In this document: positions 24,101-31,381 of the stretch, piece by piece | Numbering within the stretch: position 1 is the first letter of the stretch | Layout: each line of letters opens with the position of its first letter | DNA from: Pirellulales bacterium | GTDB lineage: Bacteria > Planctomycetota > Planctomycetia > Pirellulales > Thermoguttaceae | DNA: 43,637 nt | Direction: 5' to 3' | Assembly: GCA_016936015.1 (NCBI GenBank) | Contig: JAFGPV010000180.1 | Location: 1 to 43,637, forward strand | Made by a program: the position numbers and the translations under genes | Notes under the pieces: model-generated | Seen by the model: only the letters and a program-made list of their open reading frames with translations | What the model was told of the DNA's origin: nothing | Databases searched by the model: none

Positions 24101-24422
24101 CGCGGTCGAACTCGCGCGATACAACGAAGAAAACGCCCGGAGATTTCTTTCGGCCCTGGAGAAACCCTTTGACGCTATGAAATTGGATCTCAATCGCCAA
24201 TGGATCGCGTGTTTTATTGCGTCGGCTATCGACTCGAAAACCGTGGTTCCTTGGATTGAGAGGTTTGAACCACATATCCCCTGGACGGAACAGTTTCTCC
24301 GGCTTCGCGTGCGGGCATACGCCGAAACCGGTCACCCCTTGGCGGAGCAAGCCGAAAGGGATCTTCAATTGTTCCAGAAACAAGAGCTGGAAAGCCGAGG
24401 AACCGGATACTTTTCCCCGTAA
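21144..24422 (+). CDS. Membrane-spanning spermidine-synthase-like protein with helical C-terminus
   Basis: The protein has 1092 residues. Residues 1-510 hold about a dozen membrane helices like those of MFS-fused spermidine synthases (SGACALIYQVAWFREFQLVF; PTFLMGGTLPAAVAAV). Residues ~530-800 are a Rossmann methyltransferase fold of the polyamine synthase type: CLVVGLGTGETAG (~592), DVVEIEP (~617) and SEPSNPYRAG (~666), where active aminopropyltransferases have a catalytic Asp in a DxxDP-like motif; here SEPSNP. Residues ~880-1085 are TPR-like helices. Such fusions are common in planctomycetes but their substrates are unknown; polyamine synthesis is uncertain. A loop at residues ~233-250 (SPSSFIPHPSSL) comes from CTCATCC heptamers. 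No partner genes adjoin. Confidence 0.8.
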   Translation: MKSSSYLIPCTALLLTGSGACALIYQVAWFREFQLVFGSTTAATAAVVAIFMGGLGLGNAVLGKRADRQRNPLGFYARLELSIAVIAALTPLLIGASRWAYIGLGGQMTMGAVGATAIRLALASLVILLPTFLMGGTLPAAVAAVTTGQDLKRRAAGLLYGCNTLGAVVGTMVSTFLLLAWIGVRATLWSACVLNLAVAALAFLLSRSSSVTQTDLKEEDSTDSTVINSVTEAPGPSPSSFIPHPSSLTIYAAAAIVGFGFMLMELVWYRMLAPILGGTTYTFGLILAMALLGIGIGGILYPLLFHRRFSPSLSALSLTCGLEAVLIAVPFALGDKLAYGALTLHINNTFGFTGEVFGWAKIAAIVVLPAAIVSGVQFPLLLALLGRAKRDVGRQLGYTYVANTGGSIAGSLAGGFGLLPLLSAPGAWRLVVVLLAALSLVLALVSLIVHFRTRPAKNSAPATTPSIPAASGGTRSNWLYSLACSLGVSLLAVALMNSTGPTAFWRHGSIGAGRQKMLPDLSPNGIQKWKNDIKRSVVWQADGVEAGVAITVDSSMSFYVNGRTDGNALGDASTQIASGVLAALLHPNPETCLVVGLGTGETAGWLGVIPAVKEVDVVEIEPAIREMARRCTSINGDVLNNPQVRQIYNDAREVLLSVNKKYDVIASEPSNPYRAGIANLFTQEFYRSVDARLKPGGLFVQWLQGYEIDETAVSTVLATLKSVFKNVEVWQTNASDMLMLCSQDPIVYDLANLRERLGQEPYRSAFAAAWRVNQVEGLFARYVGGNAMVESLAGEYSHHLNTDDLNYLEYGFARTFGNKTGFDIHQLYEIARKLSANQPHVSNGRIDWDEVEEERMAMYALMVHTVPIPPEASVNQKLRGQALQKYLKKDYQEMVDFWESQSRQATYPTETALLALAYAELGNDKALELIGRLRSFNPCEAELIRGILLFRQGREQEASETLSKAFVAMRKNPWPLRDVAEHALKTAVELARYNEENARRFLSALEKPFDAMKLDLNRQWIACFIASAIDSKTVVPWIERFEPHIPWTEQFLRLRVRAYAETGHPLAEQAERDLQLFQKQELESRGTGYFSP
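21856..21889. repeat. CTCATCC heptamer run inside the spermidine-synthase-like gene
   Basis: Four to five tandem CTCATCC/TTCATCC heptamers, identical in unit to those at 9511, 13180 and 6779. It encodes IPHPSS in frame in the loop between membrane helices 6 and 7. Confidence 0.75.
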
Positions 24423-24875
24423 AGAGAAGCCCGTTTTCTGATCGCCGTCTCCTGCGAGGCTTATGCTCTAGGGACAGTTCCACTGTTCAGAGTGAAAGTC
24501 CCATTTTGGCTGACGAAAAATGGCGTCAAGCTCCATTTTTCAGCCATTTGTGGAATAATAGGCAATCTAGGCAATGCGCAATAAGTAAGAATCGGTATTT
24601 CTGTAAAAGTTTACCGATTATGCTGCCGATAATGAGCCTGCCGATTACTCCATCCGGAGACGCGCGCCACTTGCGCAGCCTTCGGATGGGGTATCGGCCG
24701 GGGGGGAAAACGGTTATTTCCCAGTTGGTTGGGGTTGCGTGCGGTAGAAGAGGTGTTTTGCCTCTTTTATCGGGGGAAGAGGCAAAATGCCTCTTCTGAG
24801 GTGAGACAGGCAGGAATGCCTGTCCTCCGGAATGCGGCCCTGACGCCGACAAACCGTGAAGGAATGTCCCCCCCC
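24423..24875. other. Intergenic region with three palindromic elements
   Basis: 24470-24523 is a degenerate GGGAC...GTCCC element followed by CCATTTT/AAAATGG. 24748-24795 is a pair of AAGAGGCA...TGCCTCTT palindromes, the second perfect with an AAA loop. 24805-24824 is the hairpin GACAGGCA-GGAA-TGCCTGTC, also found at 40196 and, imperfectly, at 31296. A direct repeat TAGGCAAT occurs near 24560-24576. No gene is supported. Confidence 0.6.
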
Positions 24876-27074
24876 ATGCGTCGGCAGTCCCCTTTACCGA
24901 TTGCTTTTATTGCGGCCTTGTTCGCCCTGCTGGCCGGTTGCCATCCGCAGCAACCGTTCTATTTCCATGAAGATCCGGATCTGTCGCACTGGCAGGGCGT
25001 GGCCCAGGAGATCGAGCAGGCCGACCTGGATTATTGCAGTCTGCCGGACGTCGAAGGGGCCGTGAGGCCGTACTCGCTGCAGAATAACGAGCCGAAAGAG
25101 ATCTGGGACTTGACCCTCGAAGAGGCGGTCCGCTGCGCCCTGACGAACAACAAGATCATGCGGAACATCGGCGGGCAGGTCCAAGGGGCCCCGGAATCGA
25201 TCCTCCGCAATCCGGAGGCCGTCCCCTCGATCTACGATCCCGCGTTGGCGGAGACGGATCCCCGGGGCGGCGTCGAGGCGGCCCTGTCGGCCTTCGACAC
25301 CCAGTTCAGCTTGAGCACCTTCTGGGAGAAGAACGACCAGCCGCGGAACACCAATCCCATCACGGAGACGTTCATGCCCAGCCTGCTCCAGCAGGATTTG
25401 GGCACGTTCCAGGCGCAGTTGCAGAAGACGGCGGCCACCGGCGGGACCTTTTACCTGCGGCACAACGTCCAATACGACCGGGAAAACGGCGTGCTGGCCA
25501 ACGGAGATAAACTCAACACGCGGACGTTCATCGGCGACTGGAACGTGAACCTCGAGGCCGAGTTCCGTCAGCCGTTGTTGCAGGGGGCGGGCGCCCAGTT
25601 CAACCGCATCGCCGGGCCGGGCGCGACTCCCGGTATGTACAACGGCGTGATGCTCGCCCGGATCAACACCGACATCGCCTTGACGCAATTCGAGGCCAAT
25701 GTCCGCAACCTGGTGTCCGACGTGGAGATCGCCTATTGGGAACTGTATTACTACTACCGCAGCCTCGACGCGGTGATCCGGGGGCGCGACAGCGCGTTGA
25801 AGCGGTGGCAGGTGGTGTATTCGTATTATCTGGTGGGCCGAACCGGCGGCGACGCCGCCGTCGAGGCCCAAGCCCGGCAACAGTACTTCCTCTTCCGCAG
25901 CACGGTGGAGCAGGCGTTGACGGCGCTGTATCAGGCCGAGGCCAAGCTGCGGTATCTGATGGGCTTGGCCGCCACGGACGGCCGGTTGATCCGTCCCATC
26001 GAAGAGCCGACCTCGGCCAGGGTGGTCTTCGACTGGTACGAAATCCACGCCGAGGCGCTGGCCCGGAACGTCGAGCTGCGGCAACTGCAATGGCTGGTCA
26101 AACGCCGCGAGTTGGAACTGATTGCCGCCAAAAATTTCCTCCTGCCCCGCTTGGATTTAGTCGGCCGCTACCGCTGGCTGGGCATGGGCAGCGAATTGAT
26201 CAATTACGATCCGACGACCAACCCGCCGACCGACAACAACGTAGGCATGAATCCCAGCGCCTATCGCTCGATGACCCTGGGCGATTACCAGGAGTGGCAG
26301 ATGGGCATCCAGTTCCAGATGCCGATCGGTTTCCGCCGCGAGCTGTCCGGAGTGCGGAACGCTCAGTTGCAGTTGTCCAAGGAGAAGGCGATCCTGCAGG
26401 AAGGAGAACTGGAGCTTTCGCACCAGTTGGCCCAGGCGCTGCGCGAGATGGAAGACACCCAGGTCATCAGTAAAACGAATTTCAACAGCATGATCGCCGC
26501 CCAGCGGAACCTCAGGGCCTTGCAAATCCTGTGGGACAGCCAGCGGGGCGACCGGGCGACCCTGATCTCCGTCCTCTTGGAGGCTCAGCGGACCCTGGCG
26601 CAAACGGAGAGCGAGTACTACCGCTCGGTGGTCAATTACAACGAGGCGATCATGCGAGTCCACTACCGCAAAGGCTCGCTGCTGGAGTACAATGGAATCT
26701 GTCTGGCGGAAGGTCCCTGGCCGGGCAAGGCCTACTTCGACGCCGAGCGCCGGGCCAGGTCCCGCGACGCGGCGATGTACCTGGACTACGGGTACACGCT
26801 GCCGAAGGTCGTCAGCCGCGGCCCGATCCGGCAGCACGTCGGCAATCCCGACGTCTTCGGCCGGGCAGGGAATCCGAAGACGGAGAAAGACGCGGATCGG
26901 CCCGAACTGATCCCCACGCCCGAGCCGGCGTTGAGCCAACCCGGCGGCGCCGCCATGAGCGTGCCGGAGGAGCCGTCCTTCTCTGAGTCCTCGTCCGATT
27001 ATGAACCTGACGCGTATTCACCGGCTGCTGAACCTGCTCTGTCTGCTTCAGGCCGGCAGGGGATTCAACGTTGA
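24876..27074 (+). CDS. TolC-family outer membrane efflux lipoprotein
   Basis: The protein has 732 residues. A lipoprotein signal ends in ALLAGC (Cys22); the ATG at 24876 puts this box at the proper distance, while upstream in-frame starts at 24864 or 24729 would lengthen it. Long helices typical of TolC barrels follow: LTLEEAVRCALTNNKIMRN, NVRNLVSDVEIAYWELYYYY, EQALTALYQAEAKLRYLMG and LEAQRTLAQTESEYYRSVVNY. The two-fold helical repeat and the beta stretch FYLRHNVQYD support an outer-membrane channel. It would export small molecules or proteins with an inner-membrane pump, none of which is nearby. The C-terminal ~80 residues are Pro/Ser/Glu-rich. The gene overlaps the next one by 74 bases in another frame. 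Confidence 0.85.
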   Translation: MRRQSPLPIAFIAALFALLAGCHPQQPFYFHEDPDLSHWQGVAQEIEQADLDYCSLPDVEGAVRPYSLQNNEPKEIWDLTLEEAVRCALTNNKIMRNIGGQVQGAPESILRNPEAVPSIYDPALAETDPRGGVEAALSAFDTQFSLSTFWEKNDQPRNTNPITETFMPSLLQQDLGTFQAQLQKTAATGGTFYLRHNVQYDRENGVLANGDKLNTRTFIGDWNVNLEAEFRQPLLQGAGAQFNRIAGPGATPGMYNGVMLARINTDIALTQFEANVRNLVSDVEIAYWELYYYYRSLDAVIRGRDSALKRWQVVYSYYLVGRTGGDAAVEAQARQQYFLFRSTVEQALTALYQAEAKLRYLMGLAATDGRLIRPIEEPTSARVVFDWYEIHAEALARNVELRQLQWLVKRRELELIAAKNFLLPRLDLVGRYRWLGMGSELINYDPTTNPPTDNNVGMNPSAYRSMTLGDYQEWQMGIQFQMPIGFRRELSGVRNAQLQLSKEKAILQEGELELSHQLAQALREMEDTQVISKTNFNSMIAAQRNLRALQILWDSQRGDRATLISVLLEAQRTLAQTESEYYRSVVNYNEAIMRVHYRKGSLLEYNGICLAEGPWPGKAYFDAERRARSRDAAMYLDYGYTLPKVVSRGPIRQHVGNPDVFGRAGNPKTEKDADRPELIPTPEPALSQPGGAAMSVPEEPSFSESSSDYEPDAYSPAAEPALSASGRQGIQR

Positions 27075-27882
27075 GGGTCTGGCCCAGGAGTGCGGCGTCA
27101 GCCGGCGGACGGTCTTTCGCGACCTGGACCTGTTGCGGCTCAGCGGAGTGCCGCTAAGGTTCGACGAGGAGCGGCAGCAATACATCCTTCAGGGGGGCTC
27201 CTATCTTCCGCCCACCAATTTCAGCACCGACGAAGCGCTCTCCTTGATCGTCCTCTGCCGGGAGTTGGGCGACGGGTCGGGCCTGCCGTTTCTCAACTCC
27301 GCCCGCAGCGCCGCGGTGAAGCTGGAGAGCGCCTTGCCGGGCCGGCTCCGCGATCAGCTTCGCGAGTTGACCGCCGCCCTGACGATTCAACCCCTGCCGC
27401 GGAATCCCCTGGAGGGCAAGCGGTCGGTCTTCGAACAGTTCCGCGAGGCGTTGGCCGGCCGCCGGAGCTGGTACGTGGCCGGCCGGTCCTCGCTGCACCG
27501 CGCTACCCGGACGTTCAACCTCAGCCGCGTGACCGAGATCGAACCGCTGGAGGAGCGTTACCGGATTCCCCGGGGATTTACGGTCGAGCGTTTTCTGCGG
27601 AACGCCAGGCACCTGATCCCCGAGCCGGGTCCCGATTGGAACGTTGTGGTCCGGTACAGTAAAATGGTGGCTTCCAACGTGGCCGAGGTCCAGTGGCACA
27701 AGACCCGGCAAATCGAGTGGAAGGACGACGGAAGGCTCGACTTCCGCGTTACGGTTTCGGGGCTGAACGAGATTTCATGGTGGATCCTGGGCTACGGCGA
27801 TCAAGCCGAGGTCTTACGGCCGGAGGAGCTTCGCCGGATAATTGCCCGGCGCGCCGCCCGGATGGCGGAGATGTATGGATAG
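27001..27882 (+). CDS. YafY-type HTH/WYL transcriptional regulator with internal deletion
   Basis: The protein has 293 residues. An HTH (LAQECGVSRRTVFRDLDLLR, about 27-46) binds DNA, and a helical linker leads to a WYL domain. Relatives of this type that I recall have about 30 more residues, with an Arg-rich strand and LSPYRLLFSRRSWYVIGRSSLHR. Here FREALAG joins straight to RRSWYVAGRSSLHR at residues ~153-155, so the first strand of the WYL core is missing. The reading frame survives and the rest (IPRGFTVERFLRN; GLNEISWWILGYGDQAEVL) is well kept. Ligand binding may therefore be altered. The start at 27001 lies inside the TolC gene, which implies translational coupling. Confidence 0.8.
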   Translation: MNLTRIHRLLNLLCLLQAGRGFNVEGLAQECGVSRRTVFRDLDLLRLSGVPLRFDEERQQYILQGGSYLPPTNFSTDEALSLIVLCRELGDGSGLPFLNSARSAAVKLESALPGRLRDQLRELTAALTIQPLPRNPLEGKRSVFEQFREALAGRRSWYVAGRSSLHRATRTFNLSRVTEIEPLEERYRIPRGFTVERFLRNARHLIPEPGPDWNVVVRYSKMVASNVAEVQWHKTRQIEWKDDGRLDFRVTVSGLNEISWWILGYGDQAEVLRPEELRRIIARRAARMAEMYG

Positions 27883-27889
27883 GTGCGAT

Positions 27890-28510
27890 ATGAACGGATT
27901 GTTTTTTTCGATCGATGGCGGCGACGGCGTGGGGAAGACCACGCAAATGGACCTATTATGCCGCTGGCTCAGCGAGCAGAGGCATGAAGTGACGGCCTGC
28001 CGCGATCCCGGGAGCACCGGGCTGGGCGAAGCGGTCCGCGAGATCCTGCTGACGCGCCACGACCTGGAAATCCACCGCCGCGCGGAGATGCTGCTGTACA
28101 TGGCTGCCCGAGCGCAACTGGTCGAGGAAGTGATCCGGCCCGCCCTGGAGCAGGGCCGGACGGTCGTCAGCGACCGCTTCTTGCTGGCCAACGTGGTCTA
28201 TCAAGGTTACGGGGGCGGATTGGACGTCGAGACCCTGTGGCGCGTGGGCGAGACGGCCGTCGGCGGGGTGATGCCCCGGCGGATCTTTCTTCTCGATTTG
28301 CCCGCCGAGGCGGCCGCCCGGCGGATGACGCGGCAGCTCGACCGGATGGAACAGCAGGGTGCGGAATTCCACGCCCGGGTCCGTCAAGGCTTTTTAACCG
28401 AAGCGGCCCGGCGCAGCGAGATCGTCGTCATCGACGCCTCCCGCCCCGTGGCCGAGGTGCAGGATGCGATCCGCCAGGCGGCCCGGCCCCTGCTCGGCAA
28501 TATCCCATAA
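27890..28510 (+). CDS. tmk: Thymidylate kinase
   Basis: The 206-residue product phosphorylates dTMP to dTDP. The P-loop DGGDGVGKTT lies at residues 9-18. The dNMP-binding DR motif is SDRFLLANVVYQGYGGG, and the lid region RMTRQLDRMEQQGAEFHARV is typical of bacterial TMK. The start is taken at 27890 because the family begins two to four residues before the first strand; an ATG at 27875 overlapping the WYL stop, with GGAG upstream, is an alternative. It follows the regulator by 7 bases and so is likely cotranscribed. It ends in a hairpin shared with the convergent gene. Confidence 0.93.
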   Translation: MNGLFFSIDGGDGVGKTTQMDLLCRWLSEQRHEVTACRDPGSTGLGEAVREILLTRHDLEIHRRAEMLLYMAARAQLVEEVIRPALEQGRTVVSDRFLLANVVYQGYGGGLDVETLWRVGETAVGGVMPRRIFLLDLPAEAAARRMTRQLDRMEQQGAEFHARVRQGFLTEAARRSEIVVIDASRPVAEVQDAIRQAARPLLGNIP

Positions 28511-28537
28511 AGCCGCGACCGGCGGTTGCGGCTTTAT
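28507..28537. terminator. Bidirectional terminator hairpin covering two stop codons
   Basis: A 10-bp stem (ATAAAGCCGC / GCGGCTTTAT) with an 11-nt loop. Both the plus-strand TAA of tmk (28508-28510) and the minus-strand TAA of the facing gene (28534-28536) lie in the stem. There is no long T run on either side. Confidence 0.65.
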
Positions 28538-29226
28538 GGAGGGTTCCGCTGCGTGTTTCCGGCGACGTAGAGATTTCCCTCGTCCAGTTGGATCGTTTCG
28601 ATCGACAATTGGTTTTGCGCATTCTTATCGGGCGAGGGGAAAGTGATCAACGCCACGGGATCGCCGCCGGTGATCCGCCACTGAAGCCGGCAGCCGGAAC
28701 GTTGCACCGAATTGCGGATGGCCTTGAGAAAATTGTTAAGCGGCAGGGGTAGCAGGCCCGCCCGGACGTAGACGATCCGCAGCGCCAGTACGTTTTGCCC
28801 GGACGGCGACGACTGGGGCACGTACGGCTGAACCGTCAGACTTAATACGTAGGAGAAGGCGTCCTTTTCGTAGCGGCAGGCCACGGTGAAGTCTTTCGGA
28901 GTGATTTCCACCCGGGGATCGCGCATCGTCGGCGGCAGCGTGCCGGGGTGATTCCGGACGAAATCCGCCGCCAGCCAGCCGTTGATCTGCTCCGCGGTGA
29001 AGACGGCTTCCCAGCGGCCGTCCTTCTGCACGTCGCTGAAGAGCAACGAGCATCGCTGGAGCATTTGCTGGCTCCCCTTTTCGAGATCCGCCGGATCCGC
29101 CTGCATCGCATCGCGGTAGAACTTCGGCTCGTGGCGCACGGCGAGATACAATCCGAAAAGCACAATCGCCGCCGTTCCGATCAATCCGCCCAGCCCGATC
29201 AATCCCCAACGGAGCTTTCGCGACAT
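28534..29226 (-). CDS. Membrane-anchored protein of unknown function
   Basis: The product is 230 residues. One N-terminal membrane helix (GLIGLGGLIGTAAIVLFGLYLAV, residues 8-30) is followed by a ~195-residue domain outside. The pattern FTAEQINGWLAADFVRNHPGTLPP and the basic/beta segments after it look like a lipid- or ligand-binding beta sheet similar to planctomycete conserved proteins, but I cannot name the family. There are no catalytic motifs. It starts 12 bases after the tyrS stop on the same strand, making it the last gene of an ispD-tyrS operon. No other link to translation is evident. Confidence 0.7.
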   Translation of the reverse strand: MSRKLRWGLIGLGGLIGTAAIVLFGLYLAVRHEPKFYRDAMQADPADLEKGSQQMLQRCSLLFSDVQKDGRWEAVFTAEQINGWLAADFVRNHPGTLPPTMRDPRVEITPKDFTVACRYEKDAFSYVLSLTVQPYVPQSSPSGQNVLALRIVYVRAGLLPLPLNNFLKAIRNSVQRSGCRLQWRITGGDPVALITFPSPDKNAQNQLSIETIQLDEGNLYVAGNTQRNPP

Positions 29227-29238
29227 GGATTCCCTTCC

Positions 29239-30522
29239 TTATAAGAACCGCAGCAGGGCGTAGTTCTTTTTTCCCGTCCGCAGGACCATGACCGATTGCC
29301 CGGCCAGGTCGGCGGCCGTCAGTTGCCTTTGGGGATTTTCGACGCGGCGGTTGTTTATATAAGCGCCGCCCTGCCCGATGATCCGCCGGGCCTCTCCTTT
29401 GCTCTTCGCCAGTCCGGCCGCCGCCAGGGCCTCCACGATGTCCAGTCCGGCGCCGTCCAGGCGGCTGCGAGGCAGTTCCCGGCTGGGCACGTCGTCGAAG
29501 ATTGCGGTAAGCTGGTCGTCGGAGAGTTCGTGGATCTCCGCGCCGAAAAAGACGTCCGTGGCCTGTTCCGCCGCTTGCAGACCCTCCGGACCGTGGACCA
29601 AACGTGTCAGTTCGGCGGCTAGGCGGCGTTGGGCGGTGCGTTTTTCCGGGGCGGCCTGGTGCGCCGCCGACACGGCGTCGATCTCCTCCCGGGCTAAATC
29701 GGTAAAAAACCGCAGGCACTTTCCCACGTCCTCGTCGTCCAGGTTGATCCAATACTGGTAGAACCGGTAAGGGCTGGTTTTCTCCGGGTCGAGCCACAAG
29801 GCGCCGGCCTCGGTCTTGCCCATCTTCTGGCCGAACCGGTTTTCCAGCAGCGGGCAGGTGGCGCCGTAAAGCTGCACGCCGCGGAGCCGCCGGGCCAGGT
29901 CGATGCCGGCCGTGATGTTCCCCCACTGGTCGCTTCCGCCGACCTGCAATCGGCAGTCGTAGTTGTCGAGGAGATTCACGAAGTCGTAGGCCTGCAACAG
30001 CATGTAGCTGAATTCGGTATAACTCAGGCCGGCCTCGGCGTTCTCCAGGCGGCTGCGGACCGAGTCCTTGGCGAGCATGACATTGACGGGAAAATGCTTG
30101 CCCACGTCGCGGAGGAATTCCAGGTAGCCGAACCGGCCCATCCAGTCGTAGTTGTTCACCAGGACGGCGGAACGGTCGCCGGCGTCGAAATCCAGAAACT
30201 TTTGCAGTTGCGGGGTCACGCCGTCGAGGTTCGCCTGCAGAACGTCGGGCGAAAGGAGCTTGCGCTCTTCGCTCTTGCCGCTGGGGTCACCGATCATGCC
30301 CGTGGCCCCGCCGGCCAGGGCGATCGGCCGGTGCCCCGCCCGCTGAAACCGCCGCAGGATCATCAGCGCCATCAGGTGGCCTACGTGCAGACTGTCGGCC
30401 GTCGGATCGAAACCGGCGTACACCGTCCACGGTTTCTCCCGCAACAGCCGGGGCAGGTATTCATCGTCCGTTGTCTGATGGATCAAACCGCGCCACTGAA
30501 GTTCGGCAAAAACGTCTTGCAT
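29239..30522 (-). CDS. tyrS: Tyrosyl-tRNA synthetase
   Basis: The 427-residue enzyme charges tRNA-Tyr. The class I signatures are HVGH (in DSLHVGHLMALM) and KMGKT (in FGQKMGKTEAG). The tyrosine pocket is seen in YAGFDPTADSLH and the SYMLLQAYDFVNL and GGSDQWGNI segments. The C-terminal S4-type RNA-binding domain ends at AYINNRRVENPQ...LRTGKKNYALLRF. Length and domain order match the bacterial TyrRS of the TyrS type. It lies 7 bases after ispD and ahead of the membrane-anchored gene. No T-box leader was seen. Confidence 0.96.
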   Translation of the reverse strand: MQDVFAELQWRGLIHQTTDDEYLPRLLREKPWTVYAGFDPTADSLHVGHLMALMILRRFQRAGHRPIALAGGATGMIGDPSGKSEERKLLSPDVLQANLDGVTPQLQKFLDFDAGDRSAVLVNNYDWMGRFGYLEFLRDVGKHFPVNVMLAKDSVRSRLENAEAGLSYTEFSYMLLQAYDFVNLLDNYDCRLQVGGSDQWGNITAGIDLARRLRGVQLYGATCPLLENRFGQKMGKTEAGALWLDPEKTSPYRFYQYWINLDDEDVGKCLRFFTDLAREEIDAVSAAHQAAPEKRTAQRRLAAELTRLVHGPEGLQAAEQATDVFFGAEIHELSDDQLTAIFDDVPSRELPRSRLDGAGLDIVEALAAAGLAKSKGEARRIIGQGGAYINNRRVENPQRQLTAADLAGQSVMVLRTGKKNYALLRFL

Positions 30523-30529
30523 GATTCTC

Positions 30530-31270
30530 CTACCGCCACTTGTCGTCGTCTTCGAAGGGATGGATCGGGCCGGGGAGTTTCGGTTTGGGCAGGGCCTTCA
30601 TTGCCTGCTCGGCCAGGCGGAGGTCCTCGCGGGTGGTGATTTTCAGGTTCACCGGCGAGCCGAGGACGACGGTCACGGGCCGGCCGAGCCGTTCAACCAA
30701 CTGAGCGTCGTCGGTGGCGGCGAAGTTGCCCCGCTTGGCGTAGGCCTCCAGGATCAACTCGCGGCGGAAGACCTGCGGCGTCTGGGCTTCCCAGAGGTGC
30801 TCCCGGGCGACGGTTTCTTCGATGCGATGGTTCGGGCCGACGCGTTTCAGCGTCCCCTGAACGGGCACGGCGAACAGCGCGGCGTCGTGTTTTTCCGCCG
30901 CGGCGAAGATCTTGTCGATCCACTCGTTGCAGATGCACGGCCGGGCGGCATCGTGGATGCACACGAAATCGGCCGTCGGCTTGACCCGGGCCAATCCCGC
31001 CTGGACCGAATCGGCTCGCTCGGCGCCGCCGTCGACCGCCTCGATGCCCAGGATGGCGATGTTCGCCGCGAATTTCTGTTGAAAGTATTCGCGATCCTCC
31101 GCGTGGATCACCAGAATCGTCTGCACCACGTCGTCCCGGCTCAGGAACCGTTCCGCCGAATAGAGCCAGACGGCCTTGTCGGCCATCGGAAAAAACGGCT
31201 TTTTATAAAATGCGTCCTTGAACCGGGTGCTCTTCCCGGCGGCGGGCAGAATGACGGCGAATTTGGCCAC
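30530..31270 (-). CDS. ispD: 2-C-methyl-D-erythritol 4-phosphate cytidylyltransferase
   Basis: The 246-residue enzyme joins CTP and methylerythritol phosphate in the non-mevalonate isoprenoid pathway. The nucleotide loop LPAAGKSTRF is followed by a longer than usual KDAFYKKPFFPMADKAVW. The conserved VDGGAERADSVQAGL and DFVCIHDAARP motifs, then EAQTPQVFRRELILEAY and the TDDAQLVERLG substrate segments, are all present. The enlarged first loop replaces the usual xKPL turn and may be a lineage trait. The tail after residue ~225 is Pro/Lys-rich. It begins a tight operon with tyrS. Confidence 0.92.
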   Translation of the reverse strand: MAKFAVILPAAGKSTRFKDAFYKKPFFPMADKAVWLYSAERFLSRDDVVQTILVIHAEDREYFQQKFAANIAILGIEAVDGGAERADSVQAGLARVKPTADFVCIHDAARPCICNEWIDKIFAAAEKHDAALFAVPVQGTLKRVGPNHRIEETVAREHLWEAQTPQVFRRELILEAYAKRGNFAATDDAQLVERLGRPVTVVLGSPVNLKITTREDLRLAEQAMKALPKPKLPGPIHPFEDDDKWR

Positions 31271-31290
31271 GGGCGTCTCCTTTTCCTACC

Positions 31291-31353
31291 AGGAGGACAG
31301 GCATTCCAGTCTGTCTTGGATTGCCGGAGAAGATTTTCCGACCTCCTGACAGG
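31291..31353. repeat. GGAGGACAGGCATTCC element upstream of ispD
   Basis: It contains GGAGGACAGGCATTCCAGTC, matching the unit at 40192-40211 except in the second arm (ACAGGCA versus AGTCTGTC), followed by a second weak hairpin CGGAGAA/TTTTCCG. It occupies most of the 111-bp gap before the next minus-strand gene. Confidence 0.6.
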
Positions 31354-31381
31354 TTTATTGTCGCCTTTATTCAGAAGAGCG

